57,500 nucleotides of DNA from Symbiodinium natans (Eukaryota > Sar > Dinophyceae > Suessiales > Symbiodiniaceae): the NCBI GenBank assembly GCA_905221605.1, contig CAJNDS010000968.1:1-57500 (forward strand), given 5' to 3'. How positions within the stretch are numbered: position 1 is the first letter of the stretch; the number at the start of each line of letters is the position of its first letter. Below the pieces are notes generated by a model. The model was not told the origin of the DNA. It did no database searches and worked only from the letters and a program-made list of their open reading frames with translations. The translations under genes and the position numbers were made by a program. Shown here one piece after another: positions 12,601 through 22,904 of the stretch.

Positions 12601-13291
12601 TTGGGTCTGAAAGCCCGGGCCAGCACCAGCTGATGCCCATCATGCGCGGGGGTTTTGGGTCTGAAAGGCACCAACACCAGCTGATGCTCATGATGCTCGG
12701 GGCTTTGGGTCTGAAAGCTGGCACCAACACCAGCTGATGCTCATGATGCGCGGGGGTTTTGGGTCTGAAAACCCGGGCCAGCACCAGCTGATGCTCATGA
12801 TGCGCGGGGGTTTTGGGGTCTGAAAGCCCGGGCCAGCACCAGCTGATGCTCATGATGCTCGGGGCTTTGGGTCTGAAAGCTGGCACCAACACCAGCTGAT
12901 GCTCATGATGCGCAGGGGTTTTGGGTCTGAAAGCTGGCACCAACACCAGCTGATGCTCATGATGCGCGGGGGTTTTGGGGTCTGAAAACCCGGGCCAGCA
13001 CCAGCTGATGCTCATGATGCGCGGGGGTTTTGGGTCTGAAAGCCCGGGCCAGCACCAGCTGATGCTCATGATGCTCGGGGCTTTGGGTCTGAAAGCTGGC
13101 ACCAACACCAGCTGATACGCATGATGCGGGGGGTTTTGGGTCTGAAAGCCCGGGCCAGCACCAGCTGATGCTCGGTCCACAGTGTCAGGTACACACACGC
13201 GCACAGACACACCCACCATCGGGACACTTCGGGGGTTTGGGACCACCAAACTGTAGGCAAGACGAAATGCTAACTAGACGTCTCGAGGATA

Positions 13292-13513
13292 TCAGCTAAG
13301 TGTGAGTATCCATGAACCTCCAACACTCCTCCAACGCGGCCGGGGGTTGCTGGTGTAGAGTGCGAATGCGATTCCTATGGCAACTGCTCTCATCACGAAA
13401 ACTCGCCGGATCAGGAATCTGCAGGAATCACCGAACCCACACAAGCCACGAGCAACCATTCTGCGCATCATGCGACAAGCCATGAAGGCCAATGAGAACC
13501 CTTGCGTGTCCAA
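13292..13513 (-). CDS. Possible exon, unidentified
   Basis: This open minus-strand stretch follows an acceptor-like cacgcaag near 13500 and includes MRRMVARGLCGFGDSC. It is the first non-repetitive sequence right of the minisatellite. Support is composition only. Confidence 0.2.
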   Translation of the reverse strand: MDTQGFSLAFMACRMMRRMVARGLCGFGDSCRFLIRRVFVMRAVAIGIAFALYTSNPRPRWRSVGGSWILTLS

Positions 13514-13797
13514 AGCATCTTGTCATCCACTTCCCCTAACGCATCCCTAGCGGGTAGGGGATGCAACTCCCTAAACCCTAAACCCTAAGCCCTAAACCCT
13601 GAACCCTAAACTACTCGTAGAATTCTTGGGAGGGGTTGGCTCTGCCACAAGCTGCGCGGACAGGGGCCCTGGCGGAGTGTCACTTGGGAGGCCCCTGGGA
13701 GGTCCTCCTGGCGGCTCTGGGGGTGGTTGTGGCTTGGCAATGGCCTGTAGAAAGAATAGTGGAAGCAGCTGCAGCTGTACTTCAAGCAGAACTAGTC

Positions 13798-13833
13798 TGT
13801 ACTACTCGTACTACTACTACTACTACGACGACG

Positions 13834-13866
<33 letters not shown>

Positions 13867-13885
13867 GCTGCTACGAGTACTACTA
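13798..13885 (+). repeat. (TAC)n trinucleotide repeat
   Basis: This is TAC/ACT with a few GAC and GCT interruptions. It reads as poly-Tyr or poly-Thr depending on frame. The plus-strand frame upstream (MALPQAARTGALAECHLGG) is open, but no splice sites were found. Confidence 0.95.
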
Positions 13886-14253
13886 GCCCGAAACAAGCTG
13901 CAGCACGGTTTAGGTTTTGCGAAAAGTCCAAGGCCTTCCAAGCTTCAAGCTGCATGCTGTGTGCTGTGCTTCGGCTTCGTTCCCTGTGGTACATTCGCTT
14001 CCGTCCAGAGTAGCATGAAGTAAAGGTGACCCTTCTTTTCTTGGAAACTTCAGCGACCCTGCAAATCTTGAAGCCTGAAAGCCTGATTAAACCCCTTAAC
14101 CCTAAACCCTTTCTGTCGACCCTCTGTGCTGGTAGTCCTCTGGTTTCGGAAGCTGCAAGAAAACGGGGACGCGTGGGATGGCCTGCAAACGCCCTCTGTT
14201 TCACAGTTCGGGTCTAGGGTTTTAGCAGGACTGAGGGGAATAAGGTCAAGGGT

Positions 14254-14805
14254 TTAGGGGTGCAGGGTCGGGGGTCCATGGGTCGCGGGATTAGGGGGTC
14301 TCGGTTTATGCGTGGATCTTGTATGTGTGGGTCCCTTGGGGTTTTGGCCTTCTTTACGCTTCACTGGTTTTTGTTCTTTTTTGACACTTGCTACATCAAG
14401 ACACAACAAGCAACTCCGCCAGATTTCCGGAGCCCAAGGTGCGGTGAAAGGTCCCAGAAGTTGGTAGTGTTTTGAAGGGGGGGAAGAGGTTCTGTAGAGC
14501 GATTCGTAGCACCAAAAAGGTGTATTATTGTGAGTCCGCTGGTAGCGTTGGCACGCATTAGGTCCAACTCTAAAGTCATTCCAAAACTCGGGGAGCTGGG
14601 TGCGGAAAGCACGGGACATGGTATCAGTACTTAGGGATGCGAACTCTTGGCTTGATTCCTGAGTCGAATTTTCTACTCCGCCCCTAAGAAGTTGGCACGT
14701 AGAGGAACTTGTCGGGTGGATTTCGAGCCTCTGCGTCGTTCTGGCTCCCCGAGTATGCCCGAAACTGAGGCTTTCGCGATTCCCTTTTCTGTCACTGCAA
14801 TCCAA
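14254..14805 (-). CDS. Possible coding region, unidentified
   Basis: It is open for 183 codons with mixed, protein-like composition from about 14480 to 14805 (for example FWNDFRVGPNACQRY). The left end turns into a basic, proline-rich stretch over telomere-like DNA. An exon inside 14400-14700 is likelier than the whole frame. Confidence 0.3.
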   Translation of the reverse strand: MDCSDRKGNRESLSFGHTRGARTTQRLEIHPTSSSTCQLLRGGVENSTQESSQEFASLSTDTMSRAFRTQLPEFWNDFRVGPNACQRYQRTHNNTPFWCYESLYRTSSPPSKHYQLLGPFTAPWAPEIWRSCLLCLDVASVKKEQKPVKRKEGQNPKGPTHTRSTHKPRPPNPATHGPPTLHP

Positions 14806-15689
14806 TCACCCAAGGACCAACATCCCTGGCCTACGGCGTCGCCAGCAACACGATGCCCCAAACAGCCAATCGGAGCCTCAAACGAGAGTGGTGCAACTGC
14901 TTCCAGCCGTCGGAAGCAGCGCCGCCCGGCGAGGACGGGCCTGGGGAGGCTCGTTTGTGAGTCGTTCTACGTTTATTCCACAAATTTCCGAGGAAGACTG
15001 AACGCAGTCCTCAACCCGAATCTAAACTCCCACGCGTCTCTCAACCCCTAAGCTCTTATCCCCTAAGCCGTAACTCCCTGACCCCTGAAGCTTCGTACTC
15101 AAAGAGCCCACTATGTGCTAAGCAGTGTTCGTCTGATAACTGCGTCCAAGCCCAAAAGCCTGTTCATGCAATACTGAAAGGGCTTTTGGCGGTAGTTCAC
15201 AGACTTGAGATGGTTTAGGCGCTTTTCTGTGATGGAGACGAGCGATGTCTGATAAACTGTTTGATGACCTGCGAGTATAATGTCCAATACGGATCCTTAC
15301 CATAAAGGTCTCTTCCTTGGCATTATTTAAGCTATTGGGGCCCTCTCCAGGTCTATTTCTTAGTTCATTTTTTTGAAAACCCCGTAAGCCCTCTATTCAA
15401 AAAGGAAAAATGTACTTTCTTAACCCAAAACCTAAACCCTAAACCTCAAGACAAAACAAATAGAAAGTGTATGTATGTGATATCGTTCTGAATCCATGTT
15501 ATTCAACTCACCTCAATTCACTCAAACCCCCGCAGATCCCCACACCCCCAGATACCTCCCAGATCCTTCCCCCACATCCACACAAATCCCCCCGTCCCCT
15601 CCCCAATCCCAGTTCGATCACCCCTCCCAAGGTCGCCAAATTTTTTCAGATCCCCCCCCCCCTTCGCAGGTCCAAACAGGGCCGTGCTC

Positions 15690-15900
15690 CAAACTTTGGA
15701 GGCACCGGGAAGGAAGTAGGCTCCACCTTAGGCCTTAGGCCCCCCGGGAGGCCCCAAAGTAGGCTCCAAATTAAGCCCCAAATCAGGCCGCGGGATGCCC
15801 CAAATCAAGCTCCAACATAAGCCCAAAAAACCCAAACTCGGCACCACATCAAAAACTAGGTTTGGAAGCCCCAAAATAGGCCCCAAATCCCACATCCGGC
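15690..15900 (+). repeat. Member of a CCAAATCAAGCCCCAAA-rich dispersed family
   Basis: The phrases CCCCGGGAGGCCCCAAA and CCCCAAATCAAGCTCC recur at 19580-19930. No coding signal was seen between about 15060 and 15900 beyond telomere-like fragments. Confidence 0.5.
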
Positions 15901-17130
15901 TGGAATTTAAGCCCTTGAATATTGATGAAAGCCTTGATGAAATACCAAGTTAAGATGAACTTGTTCTTATTAGAATATTCAAACTACAACACCTGTGAAA
16001 GTATTTCTCGGAGAATTGAATTATTCACAAATCATACTTTAAATACAAACAAGTACTCTAGATAATACTTAATGGTGATATTGTCCCCACTGGAAAAATA
16101 ATAACGAAAATGTTTAGCAACACGTATACTTTAACAGAATGTGGGCTTCTACATGGGTTCTCACAATTTTGATAATAATATAAATGTTAGTCATTTTCCT
16201 ATACTAGTGGAGAAGAATATAGTGCTGAAGAAGAATATCATGATGAAAGATATAATTATGAGGAGCATTACTTGGGGATACGAAGAAAACTATGTAGAGT
16301 ATTTTATTGGAAAAAATAGTTTATAAGTGTATTAAAGCAATAACTATAGTAATATGACTAGTTCCAATATAGATTTCCAAAGATATGATTGGGTTGATGA
16401 TCAGAAAGATGAAATTATGAATAAAAACAGCGACGTGGTAACCAAAGCATACTACATGTGTTTGGCAGAACTGGGAATATTAATGCTTCAAATAAATCAG
16501 GAGAATCTGCTTATATGAAAACACAGATTTTGAACCTTTTTCTGTCTTTGAATTCCTGAACAATTTTCAAAACATATCGAAAGCGAATCATAGCACCAAC
16601 TTTTTAAACTATATTATTACAATATTCCATCATTTTCATTGTACGTATTAAAAGTAAGTTAAAAAAACGAAAGAAGTAGAACATTTGAAAAATGGCACAG
16701 CGTATTGGTGTATTAAAATAAGTTTTGCTTTGTTTCCCATGGCTGAAAAATAAAGAAATAGATAATCATACTGTATATATAGGTTCAAAAATAGACATGT
16801 ACACACCCGAATCTAGCGCTCCGCCTTTATTTACAGGTTTTCATTTTAAAGGTCTTTCTGGATGTTCATGGGTTAGAATAGATAAAAGTTCAGATAATTA
16901 GAAGAGATATGAATTGTCTGGCGGTCATGTAAATGACATGAATGCCGAAGATTATCTTCATATTGAATACTTAAAGGTGTTATAATGGATGATATATGTG
17001 AAATAAAATTTTTTATGTACCCTCATTTGAACATTTGGATTTAGTTATTTTGGCCACAAGCAAAAGATGATATAACTCCTAAAGAAATGTTTTCTTACAG
17101 AGGTTTTACTTGCAAAATATTGTATAAAAG
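15900..17130 (+). other. AT-rich island with broken coding-like pieces
   Basis: Composition changes sharply from the GC-balanced flanks. Short plus-strand pieces look like protein but are separated by stops and frameshifts: SGEEYSAEEEYHDERYNYEE near 16205, YDWVDDQKDEIMNKNSDVVT near 16384, ELSGGHVNDMNAEDYLHIEY near 16912 and KDDITPKEMFSYRGFTCKIL near 17063. I do not recognise the protein. It may be a decayed insertion from an AT-rich source, such as a transferred gene or element. It has no repeats shared with the rest of the window. Confidence 0.45.
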
Positions 17131-17143
17131 ATGGCTATCTCTC

Positions 17144-17530
17144 TCAAGTGTGAGCAGCAAGTGTGATTGTGATAACTGATAACTCTGTCGAGTCTCCTCG
17201 TGCTGCGGTTCTGGGTGTGGTTCTGGTGAATCTTGAGGAACATCGCCCTTCTCCAGAACTTAGTATCAAGGAAGATTGATCTGCAAAGTTGGTTTCTTGA
17301 TTGAACGAGGGTGCGGCGATGCCAGCGTCCTGGAAGTGGCGGTACATCTGGCCCAAAGTTCTGCCTCTGGTTCCACCTGAGTCAAGAGGGAGTATAAGTT
17401 CATTGTGATGCCCGGCACAGTGCGCGAATGTAAGACTCAAGCAATTGGCGCAGACATGAGTGCTAGGAAACACAGAAACAATTGAAGGCTTGAGAAGACA
17501 GCTGCAAACGAAGTGTGTCCTTGAGACCAC
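17144..17530 (-). CDS. Possible exon, unidentified
   Basis: It is open for 128 codons, with a Cys/His cluster (HVCANCLSLTFAHCAGHH) and a Ser/Thr-rich end. It lies directly beside the AT-rich island. No splice sites were confirmed. Confidence 0.3.
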   Translation of the reverse strand: MVSRTHFVCSCLLKPSIVSVFPSTHVCANCLSLTFAHCAGHHNELILPLDSGGTRGRTLGQMYRHFQDAGIAAPSFNQETNFADQSSLILSSGEGRCSSRFTRTTPRTAARGDSTELSVITITLAAHT

Positions 17531-17639
17531 GTCAGGCTGGGGCGGTCTTGAGTGCTGGATATTCCAAGGTCTGGAAACTAGGGAGATCTCTAGAATTCTG
17601 TAAAACTAATGAGGCTCAACCTCTGTTTAGTTATATTGG

Positions 17640-18365
17640 CTTGCTGCCATTGCTACTGCAAAGGCAGGAGGCTCTCAAAATGCTGAAGGAGGTTTTGGGC
17701 TTCTTCAACCCCCCCATATTAAAACAAATTCATTTTAAGGAAGCTCTCAAGAGGCTGAAGGAGACTTTGGGGGCCTCTTCATCCCACCCTATATATTAGT
17801 CGAGCAAAATTCATGTCGAGGAAGCTTTCAAGAGGCTGAAGGACCTTTGGGCCTCTTCATCCCACCCTTATATTAATCGAACAAATTATTTCCAGGAGGC
17901 CTTGGGGGCTTCTTCATTCCCTCGTATACTAGTCGAACAAATTCCTTTCCAGGAGGCCCTCGAGAGGCTGATGGGGGCTTTGCGCTTGTTCATCCCCCCT
18001 CATATTTGTCGAACATATTCATTTCCAGGAAATTCTCAAGAGGCTGAAGGAAGCTTTGGGCTTCTTCATTTGACCTTATAATAGCCGAACAAATTATTTC
18101 CGGGAGGCTTTCAAGAGGCTGAAGGAGGCTTTGGGGGCTTCTTCATCCCACCTTATATTGGTCGAACAAATTCATTTCCAGGTGGCCCTCGAGAGGCTGA
18201 AGGTAGCTTTGGGCTTCTTCATCACCTCTTATATTGGTCGAACAACGTCATCTGCAGGAGGCCCTCGAGAGGCTGAAGGAAGCTTTGGGCTTGTTCATTC
18301 CCCCTTATATTAGTCGAACAATTCATTTCCAGGAAGCTTTCAAGAGGCTGAAGGAGGATTTGGGC
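17640..18365 (+). repeat. Tandem repeat of about 76 bp, roughly ten units
   Basis: The unit reads TATTAGTCGAACAAATTCAT, then TTCCAGGAGGCTCTCAAGAGG, CTGAAGGAGGCTTTGGG and CTTCTTCATCCC. Units vary from about 58 to 77 bp. In plus it can encode a leucine-rich 25-residue unit (HLQEALERLKEALGLF), but most units differ by non-multiples of three, so coding is doubtful. Confidence 0.85.
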
Positions 18366-18440
18366 TTCACTCGCTCTCCCTCTCTTTTTTCTGTGTTCGA
18401 CCTGTTCGTTCTTGGCGTGCTCGTCCTTCTGCTCGCGGAT

Positions 18441-18445
18441 CTTCC

Positions 18446-18482
<37 letters not shown>

Positions 18483-18648
18483 TCTCTCTCTCCCTCTCTC
18501 TCTCCCTCCCTCTCTCTCCTCCCTCTCCTCCTCTCTCCCTCTCTCCCTCTCTCCCTCTCTCCCTCTCTCCCTCTCTCCCTCTCTCCTCTCTCTCTCCTCT
18601 CTCCTCTCTCCCTCTCCCCTCCTCTCCCTCTCCCTCTCCCTCTCCCTC
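18441..18648 (+). repeat. (CT)n / (CCCTCT)n microsatellite
   Basis: This is a long polypyrimidine tract directly after the 76-bp repeat. Confidence 0.95.
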
Positions 18649-18924
18649 AAGGTGAAGCCCGGATACCTCCCAGAATGAAAAAGGCCTCTCTGGAGCTTTC
18701 GAAAAACCCCCCAGAAGGCCGGCCTTTTCGCCCCGCCGGCCCGCGAGGAGAAGCCCTCGTCCCGGCCCCGAGGACCTTCCCGAGGTCGATTTTCGAGGAA
18801 TTTTCGCTAAGGTCGGGCCGAGTGACGGGGTCGGATACCTACAAACCCATGCGGTCCTGATTTAGTGCTGACTTCAGACTGACGTGTCATGAGCAAATGT
18901 CGAAGCAGGCGTGCGGTCCTTGTT

Positions 18925-19100
18925 TTAGCGCAGGCGAACCTGCCACAGATACTTTTGCTTCCAAGCCGCATTGGGCTGGAGCCTTTGGAGAAATGTTTGG
19001 AGGGGACCTGCGTTGTCCAAGCAGGTCTTACAATCGTCGGAGAAGTTCCCGACGACTGCCCGCTGGTCCGCTTCTTGGCCATGAAGACGGACAATTTTTT
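18925..19100 (-). CDS. Candidate exon(s), unidentified
   Basis: Minus reading: gcggaccag| then RAVVGNFSDDCKTCLDNAG with GCAG|GTCCCC, or continuing to FLQRLQPNAAWKQKYLW. The plus strand is also open (ANLPQILLLPSRIGLEPLEK), so strand and frame are not settled. The stretch is flanked by microsatellites. Confidence 0.35.
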
Positions 19101-19116
19101 CTGTGCCCATCGGCTT

Positions 19117-19315
<199 letters not shown>

Positions 19316-19559
19316 TGTGAGGGTGCGACCCACAGAGCTATCCCAGTCAGCACTGCGCCGCTCTGAGGCCGTCACTTGTGAATCTGGCCATCGCCGCCAG
19401 CGCTCTTACGGCCCATGGCGGCTAGACAGGAGGTGGGCAAAGCCTGGGGTGGGGGAAAATACGTGCCTATCTGGACTTGCTGGGCATGATGCCTGTTGCG
19501 GATCTCACCGTCTCCGCCGCTGGACTTGCGGGGCATGATGCCTGCAATGTAGAATTCTA

Positions 19560-19935
19560 CAACAAAACGGTATCTGTCCGGGAGGCTCCAAATCAAGCCA
19601 ATCAGGCCTGGGGAGGCCCCACTGCCCTCACCGCCCGGGAAAAAGTTCAATAATCGGTTCCAAAAAAATCGGGTCAACACGTTCCGGTGAAAACTTTCGG
19701 TCAAAATTTTTTTGGGACCCAAACCCAATACAGTTTCAAGAGCCCCGGGAGACACCAAATCAAGCTCCAAATCAAGCCCCAGCAAGCCCAAACTAGGCCC
19801 CCAATTACAGCCCAAATCAGGCCCGGGGAGGTTCCACTGCCCCCACTACCGGGGGAAAAGCTCGGCAAGATGGTCCAAAAAAGAAACTCGGGTCAAAACG
19901 TTCGGGTCAGAACTTTCGGTCTAAACTTTTTGGGA
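19560..19935 (+). repeat. Tandem duplication of a CCAAATCAAG-rich unit
   Basis: Two copies share CCAAATCAAG, GGCCCGGGGAGG-type, CCGGGGAAAA-type, AACTTTCGGTC and TTTTTGGGACCCAAACCC blocks. A third partial copy is at 20085-20125. A nested duplication CTGGACTTGC(T/G)GGGCATGATG lies at 19468-19545. Confidence 0.65.
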
Positions 19936-20158
19936 CCCAAACCCTTTGCCTTTTCCATAAACCCTAAACCCTAACCCCTACACCCGCAAACTGCAGCTGA
20001 AGTAGACCCATCCAGATGTCGTAAGAAGTTGAGCCCTCCCCCCCCTTCCTCCAAAAGCTCTCCAAAAGAAATCATTAAACACAAGTTTTTAACACTTTCG
20101 TTCAAAACTTTTTGGGACCCAAGCCCTGTAAAATTTCTATAAACCCTAAACCCCAAAC

Positions 20159-20238
20159 CCCGGCAGTGCAAGGCCCCCTGCCCAAGCACGCGGTGCGTCT
20201 GGTCCAGGGCCGGTTGCGCCGCCAGAGTCAGCGCCAGC
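20159..20238 (-). CDS. Exon, unidentified
   Basis: The acceptor is cagccacaag|. The open frame reads LALTLAAQPALDQTHRVLGQ and then GALHC. The donor G|GTTTGGGGTTTAGGG starts the telomere-like tract. The preceding intron carries a complete F1 foldback. Protein family unknown. Confidence 0.55.
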
Positions 20239-20296
20239 CTTGTGGCTGAGTGTGTAGGTTGGAACTTAGGGTTTGGGGGGTTGAAGATTTAGGGGA

Positions 20297-20380
20297 TGGG
20301 ATGTTCCCCCTTATACCAGCAGTCCTTAATAGGGACTATACTCCCTGCTAAGGACTGCTAGTTTTGGGGGGAACATCCCA
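20297..20380. mobile_element. F1 foldback element, complete
   Basis: It is 84 bp. The arms TGGGATGTTCCCCC / GGGGGAACATCCCA and the inner pair AGCAGTCCTTA / TAAGGACTGCT share one centre at 20338.5. It can fold into a long hairpin. Confidence 0.85.
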
Positions 20381-20946
20381 AGTTTAGGGTCCAAATACCC
20401 TAAACCCCAAACCCCAAACCCTAAGTTTAGGAAGGTCTAGGACCTCTCCAGCCGAAAAGGCCTTGAAAGGCTCTTGTTCTTGAAAGAGACGTGTCCTGAG
20501 TCTTCCGAGGCAGGCAAACACCCCCTGTTTGAAACCATAAGCCCCAAAGGCAACAACATACCTCGCTAAGAGGCATTGGGCTCTATGGGCTTTGCTTTGA
20601 ATGGCTTCGGATAAGCTTGGGAACCTTTTGCGCACAAAGGACAGCAAACATGCCAAATACCCAGACAAAGTTCAAAACTCCTAACTGAATGCTGAACGAT
20701 CCTGTGAGCTGGTCACAAAACCCGAATGCATTATGTCAAGCTCCTAACAAACCAATACATGGGAGTTGCTCGAGATGCGGGGTTGCCCGTGTTGCAAGTG
20801 AGAACTTTTATGCTAAGCTGCGAAGTTACCTAAATTGGAAGCCGTCATGTTTGCTACCCCGCCACATCCAGCTGCCCCGTAAATTTTCAGAGCCTGGGAT
20901 TCTGCAAAGCTTTTAAGCGTTTATTTGATTAAAGGGTCTTCTTGTA

Positions 20947-21012
20947 TAACAAGGAATCCAAAGAAATCCCTAAACCCTAAACCCTAAACCCTAGGCCCCA
21001 AACCCTGAACCC
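20947..21012 (-). repeat. Telomere-like tract
   Basis: CCCTAAA units on plus, degenerating to the right. Confidence 0.9.
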
Positions 21013-21091
21013 AAAATAACAAAGCCCTCTGCTAGGCGCGCGGCCCTGAGCCCGTCCGCGGTGCCGTGAGCAAACCCACCTCAATGAAAGG

Positions 21092-21205
21092 GCTTAGGGT
21101 TTAGGGTTTAGGGTTTAGGGTTTAGGGTTTAGGGCTTTCAGCCCCGTGGGCCAAAGCTGCACACTAAGCCCTAAACCCTAAGCCCTAAACCCTAAGTCCT
21201 GTCTT
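21092..21205. repeat. Head-to-head telomere-like pair
   Basis: Six TTTAGGG units (21092-21145) face CCCTAA(A/G) units (21173-21205) across about 28 bp. Confidence 0.9.
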
Positions 21206-22001
21206 TGCAGCTTCTGTGTCATTGCGTGCGGAGCTTTGTCGGGCTCCTGGTGATGACAAGGCCGTCAGGTCAACTCGGTCATGCTCTGAGCTTTACAGCT
21301 TTGTCCGACTGCACAAAATGGGGGGGGGGGGTTACGATATTAGGGGGTGCCCGTTTGGGGCTTCCTATTATAATAAGGATTCTACTATGTTGGGCCCAAA
21401 ATAAGGGTGCTTTCTAAGTCTGTTTCTAACATTTTTCGGGGGGAGGGGGTTCTGATAGTAGCCCCTAATTTGGGAACGTAGGATCCCAAAGCCGGAGCCC
21501 TAAACCCTAAACCCTAAAGCCTAGGAAGGCAGTGAATCCAAGAGTTAATTTTCCTCGGTCCCATGCAAAGAAAGACAATAAAAATCAAGAAACACAATTA
21601 AATCACGATTTAATTGTGTCATTGGAGGTGCCGAGGTAGGACCCAACCCAAACGCAACCATTATAAGCTTTTTTAAACTTATGGATACATTGGTTTCCTA
21701 AAGCCTAAACCCTAAACCCTCAACTGCCAGGTTGAAACATCATGGTTGAGCCCCAGAAGTCCCAGACACTCTTGCAACTGGTTCCAGGGTTTTCCTGTGA
21801 GGTTTCAGGAGTCGAGGTAGAACCAGAACCCTGACACAACTCTGAAACCTGAACTCTGGGATGAGCACTTCCCAGAATCTCTATGACACGCAGTATATTC
21901 CTAAGAGTTCCAAGAATAACCGCAAATTGAGATCAAGCCCCCCCCTTCTGTTGTTGACCGGAGCCCCAATCTTACCCTAAACCCTAAGCCCTGAACCCTA
22001 C

Positions 22002-22086
22002 AAAATCGCAGATCTCGGGAGTGGGCGCACGAGTGCAGCCCGGCAGACAGAAACCCGTTGGCTGGCGCAGGGTCTGCCGGCGTCTC
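22002..22086 (-). CDS. Exon, unidentified
   Basis: The acceptor is cccgagtgcag|. The frame is ETPADPAPANGFLSAGLHSC followed by AHSRDLRF, with donor TTT|GTAGGG. It lies about 90 nt downstream of the exon at 22173-22275. Confidence 0.5.
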
Positions 22087-22172
22087 CTGCACTCGGGGTG
22101 CAGGGTTTGTAGGGCTTAGGGTTCCAGAGGTTTAGGGGTTTGGGGAGGTTTTAGGTTTTGGGTGTTCCGCAC

Positions 22173-22275
22173 TTCAACTCTGGACTCTAGAGAATGCTGG
22201 AGGGGTCCGTAAGGAGGAGCGGTACCGCCGCAGTATGGTCCCAAGGCAGTCCCTGCATCTTGAAACTCCAGTCGT
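22173..22275 (-). CDS. Exon, unidentified
   Basis: The acceptor is aggcttcag|. The frame begins RLEFQDAGTALGPYCGGTAP and ends SRVE, with donor GAA|GTGCGG. It ends in phase 0, which fits the exon at 22086-22002 starting in phase 0. Confidence 0.5.
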
Positions 22276-22823
22276 CTGAAGCCTGACCTTACTGACACTT
22301 ATAAGCACTATATAGGGAACTAGGAAATTAAGAGGTCAGGCTTGCGGCTTGCTTCTAAACCAAGCCTAAACCCTAAACCCTAAACCCCAAACTTTGAAGG
22401 GCGATATGAATTGCCAACGTACCTAAGCGCTGAAAGTGTGATGACCACCGGGTTGGGCCGTCCCAGAATAACCCAAGAGTACCAAAGGGTACCCGCTTTT
22501 GTTTAAGTTGAATACGGCTTATAACGGAACCCAGTAAGCAAGCGAGCAAGGGCTAGGGTCCTGGGATCTAGGGTATACCACGCACGGTCGCTACATCCTC
22601 AACCTCGAGTTTGCAGGATTTAGGGCTTACGGGGCTTACAGGGCTTAGAGGGCCTCTCGGGCTTATGGGGCCTATCGGGTGCCCCAAAACCCTAAACCCC
22701 AACCCCCATACCCTAAGCCCTAAACACCTAAACCCTAACTTAGGGTTTACGTGTCACAGGCTCCTCGGCAGCCTCGACAGGCAGAAGTCCGGCTGCCATC
22801 TCAGGTGCCGCACCTGCAAAACA

Positions 22824-22889
22824 GGGTTTAGGGTTTAGGGTTTAGGGTTTAGGGTTTAGGGTTTAGGGTTTAGGGTTTAGGGTTTAGGG
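22824..22889 (+). repeat. Telomere-like tract, nine perfect TTTAGGG units
   Basis: Uninterrupted TTTAGGG. It abuts the F3 cluster. Confidence 0.97.
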
Positions 22890-22904
22890 AGTACCCTCTA
22901 CAAC

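Larger units (their letters stand above)
4411..13173. repeat. 8.8-kb minisatellite array of 53/54-bp units
   Basis: There are roughly 160 units. Type A (54 bp) is CCAGCTGATGCTCATGATGC, then GCGGGGGTTTTGGG, TCTGAAAGCCCGGG and CCAGCA. Type B (53 bp) has CTCGGGGCTTTGGG and ends GCTGGCACCAACA. The units often alternate (107-bp dimer). Each carries a near-palindrome AGCACCAGCTGATGCT and an SmaI-type CCCGGG. Units at the 4.4-kb edge are the most diverged. Two of three minus frames lack stops (18-residue units such as HHEHQLVLARAFRPKTPA), so long open frames arise, but 53-bp units and other indels break the frame freely. I read it as non-coding, within an intron or between genes. Confidence 0.97.

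Noticed and set aside
4411-13260. Dozens of 60-220-codon open frames with HHEHQLVLARAFRPKTPA or QHQLMLMMRGGFGSESPG units
   Set aside because: They are the translated minisatellite. Units of 53 and 54 bp change frame freely, and there are no splice or start signals.
17640-18365. CRISPR-like array
   Set aside because: The repeat is contiguous, diverged and without unique spacers, and the context is eukaryotic.
22824-22889. Chromosome end
   Set aside because: All TTTAGGG tracts are short, interspersed and in both orientations with unique DNA on both sides, so they are interstitial.
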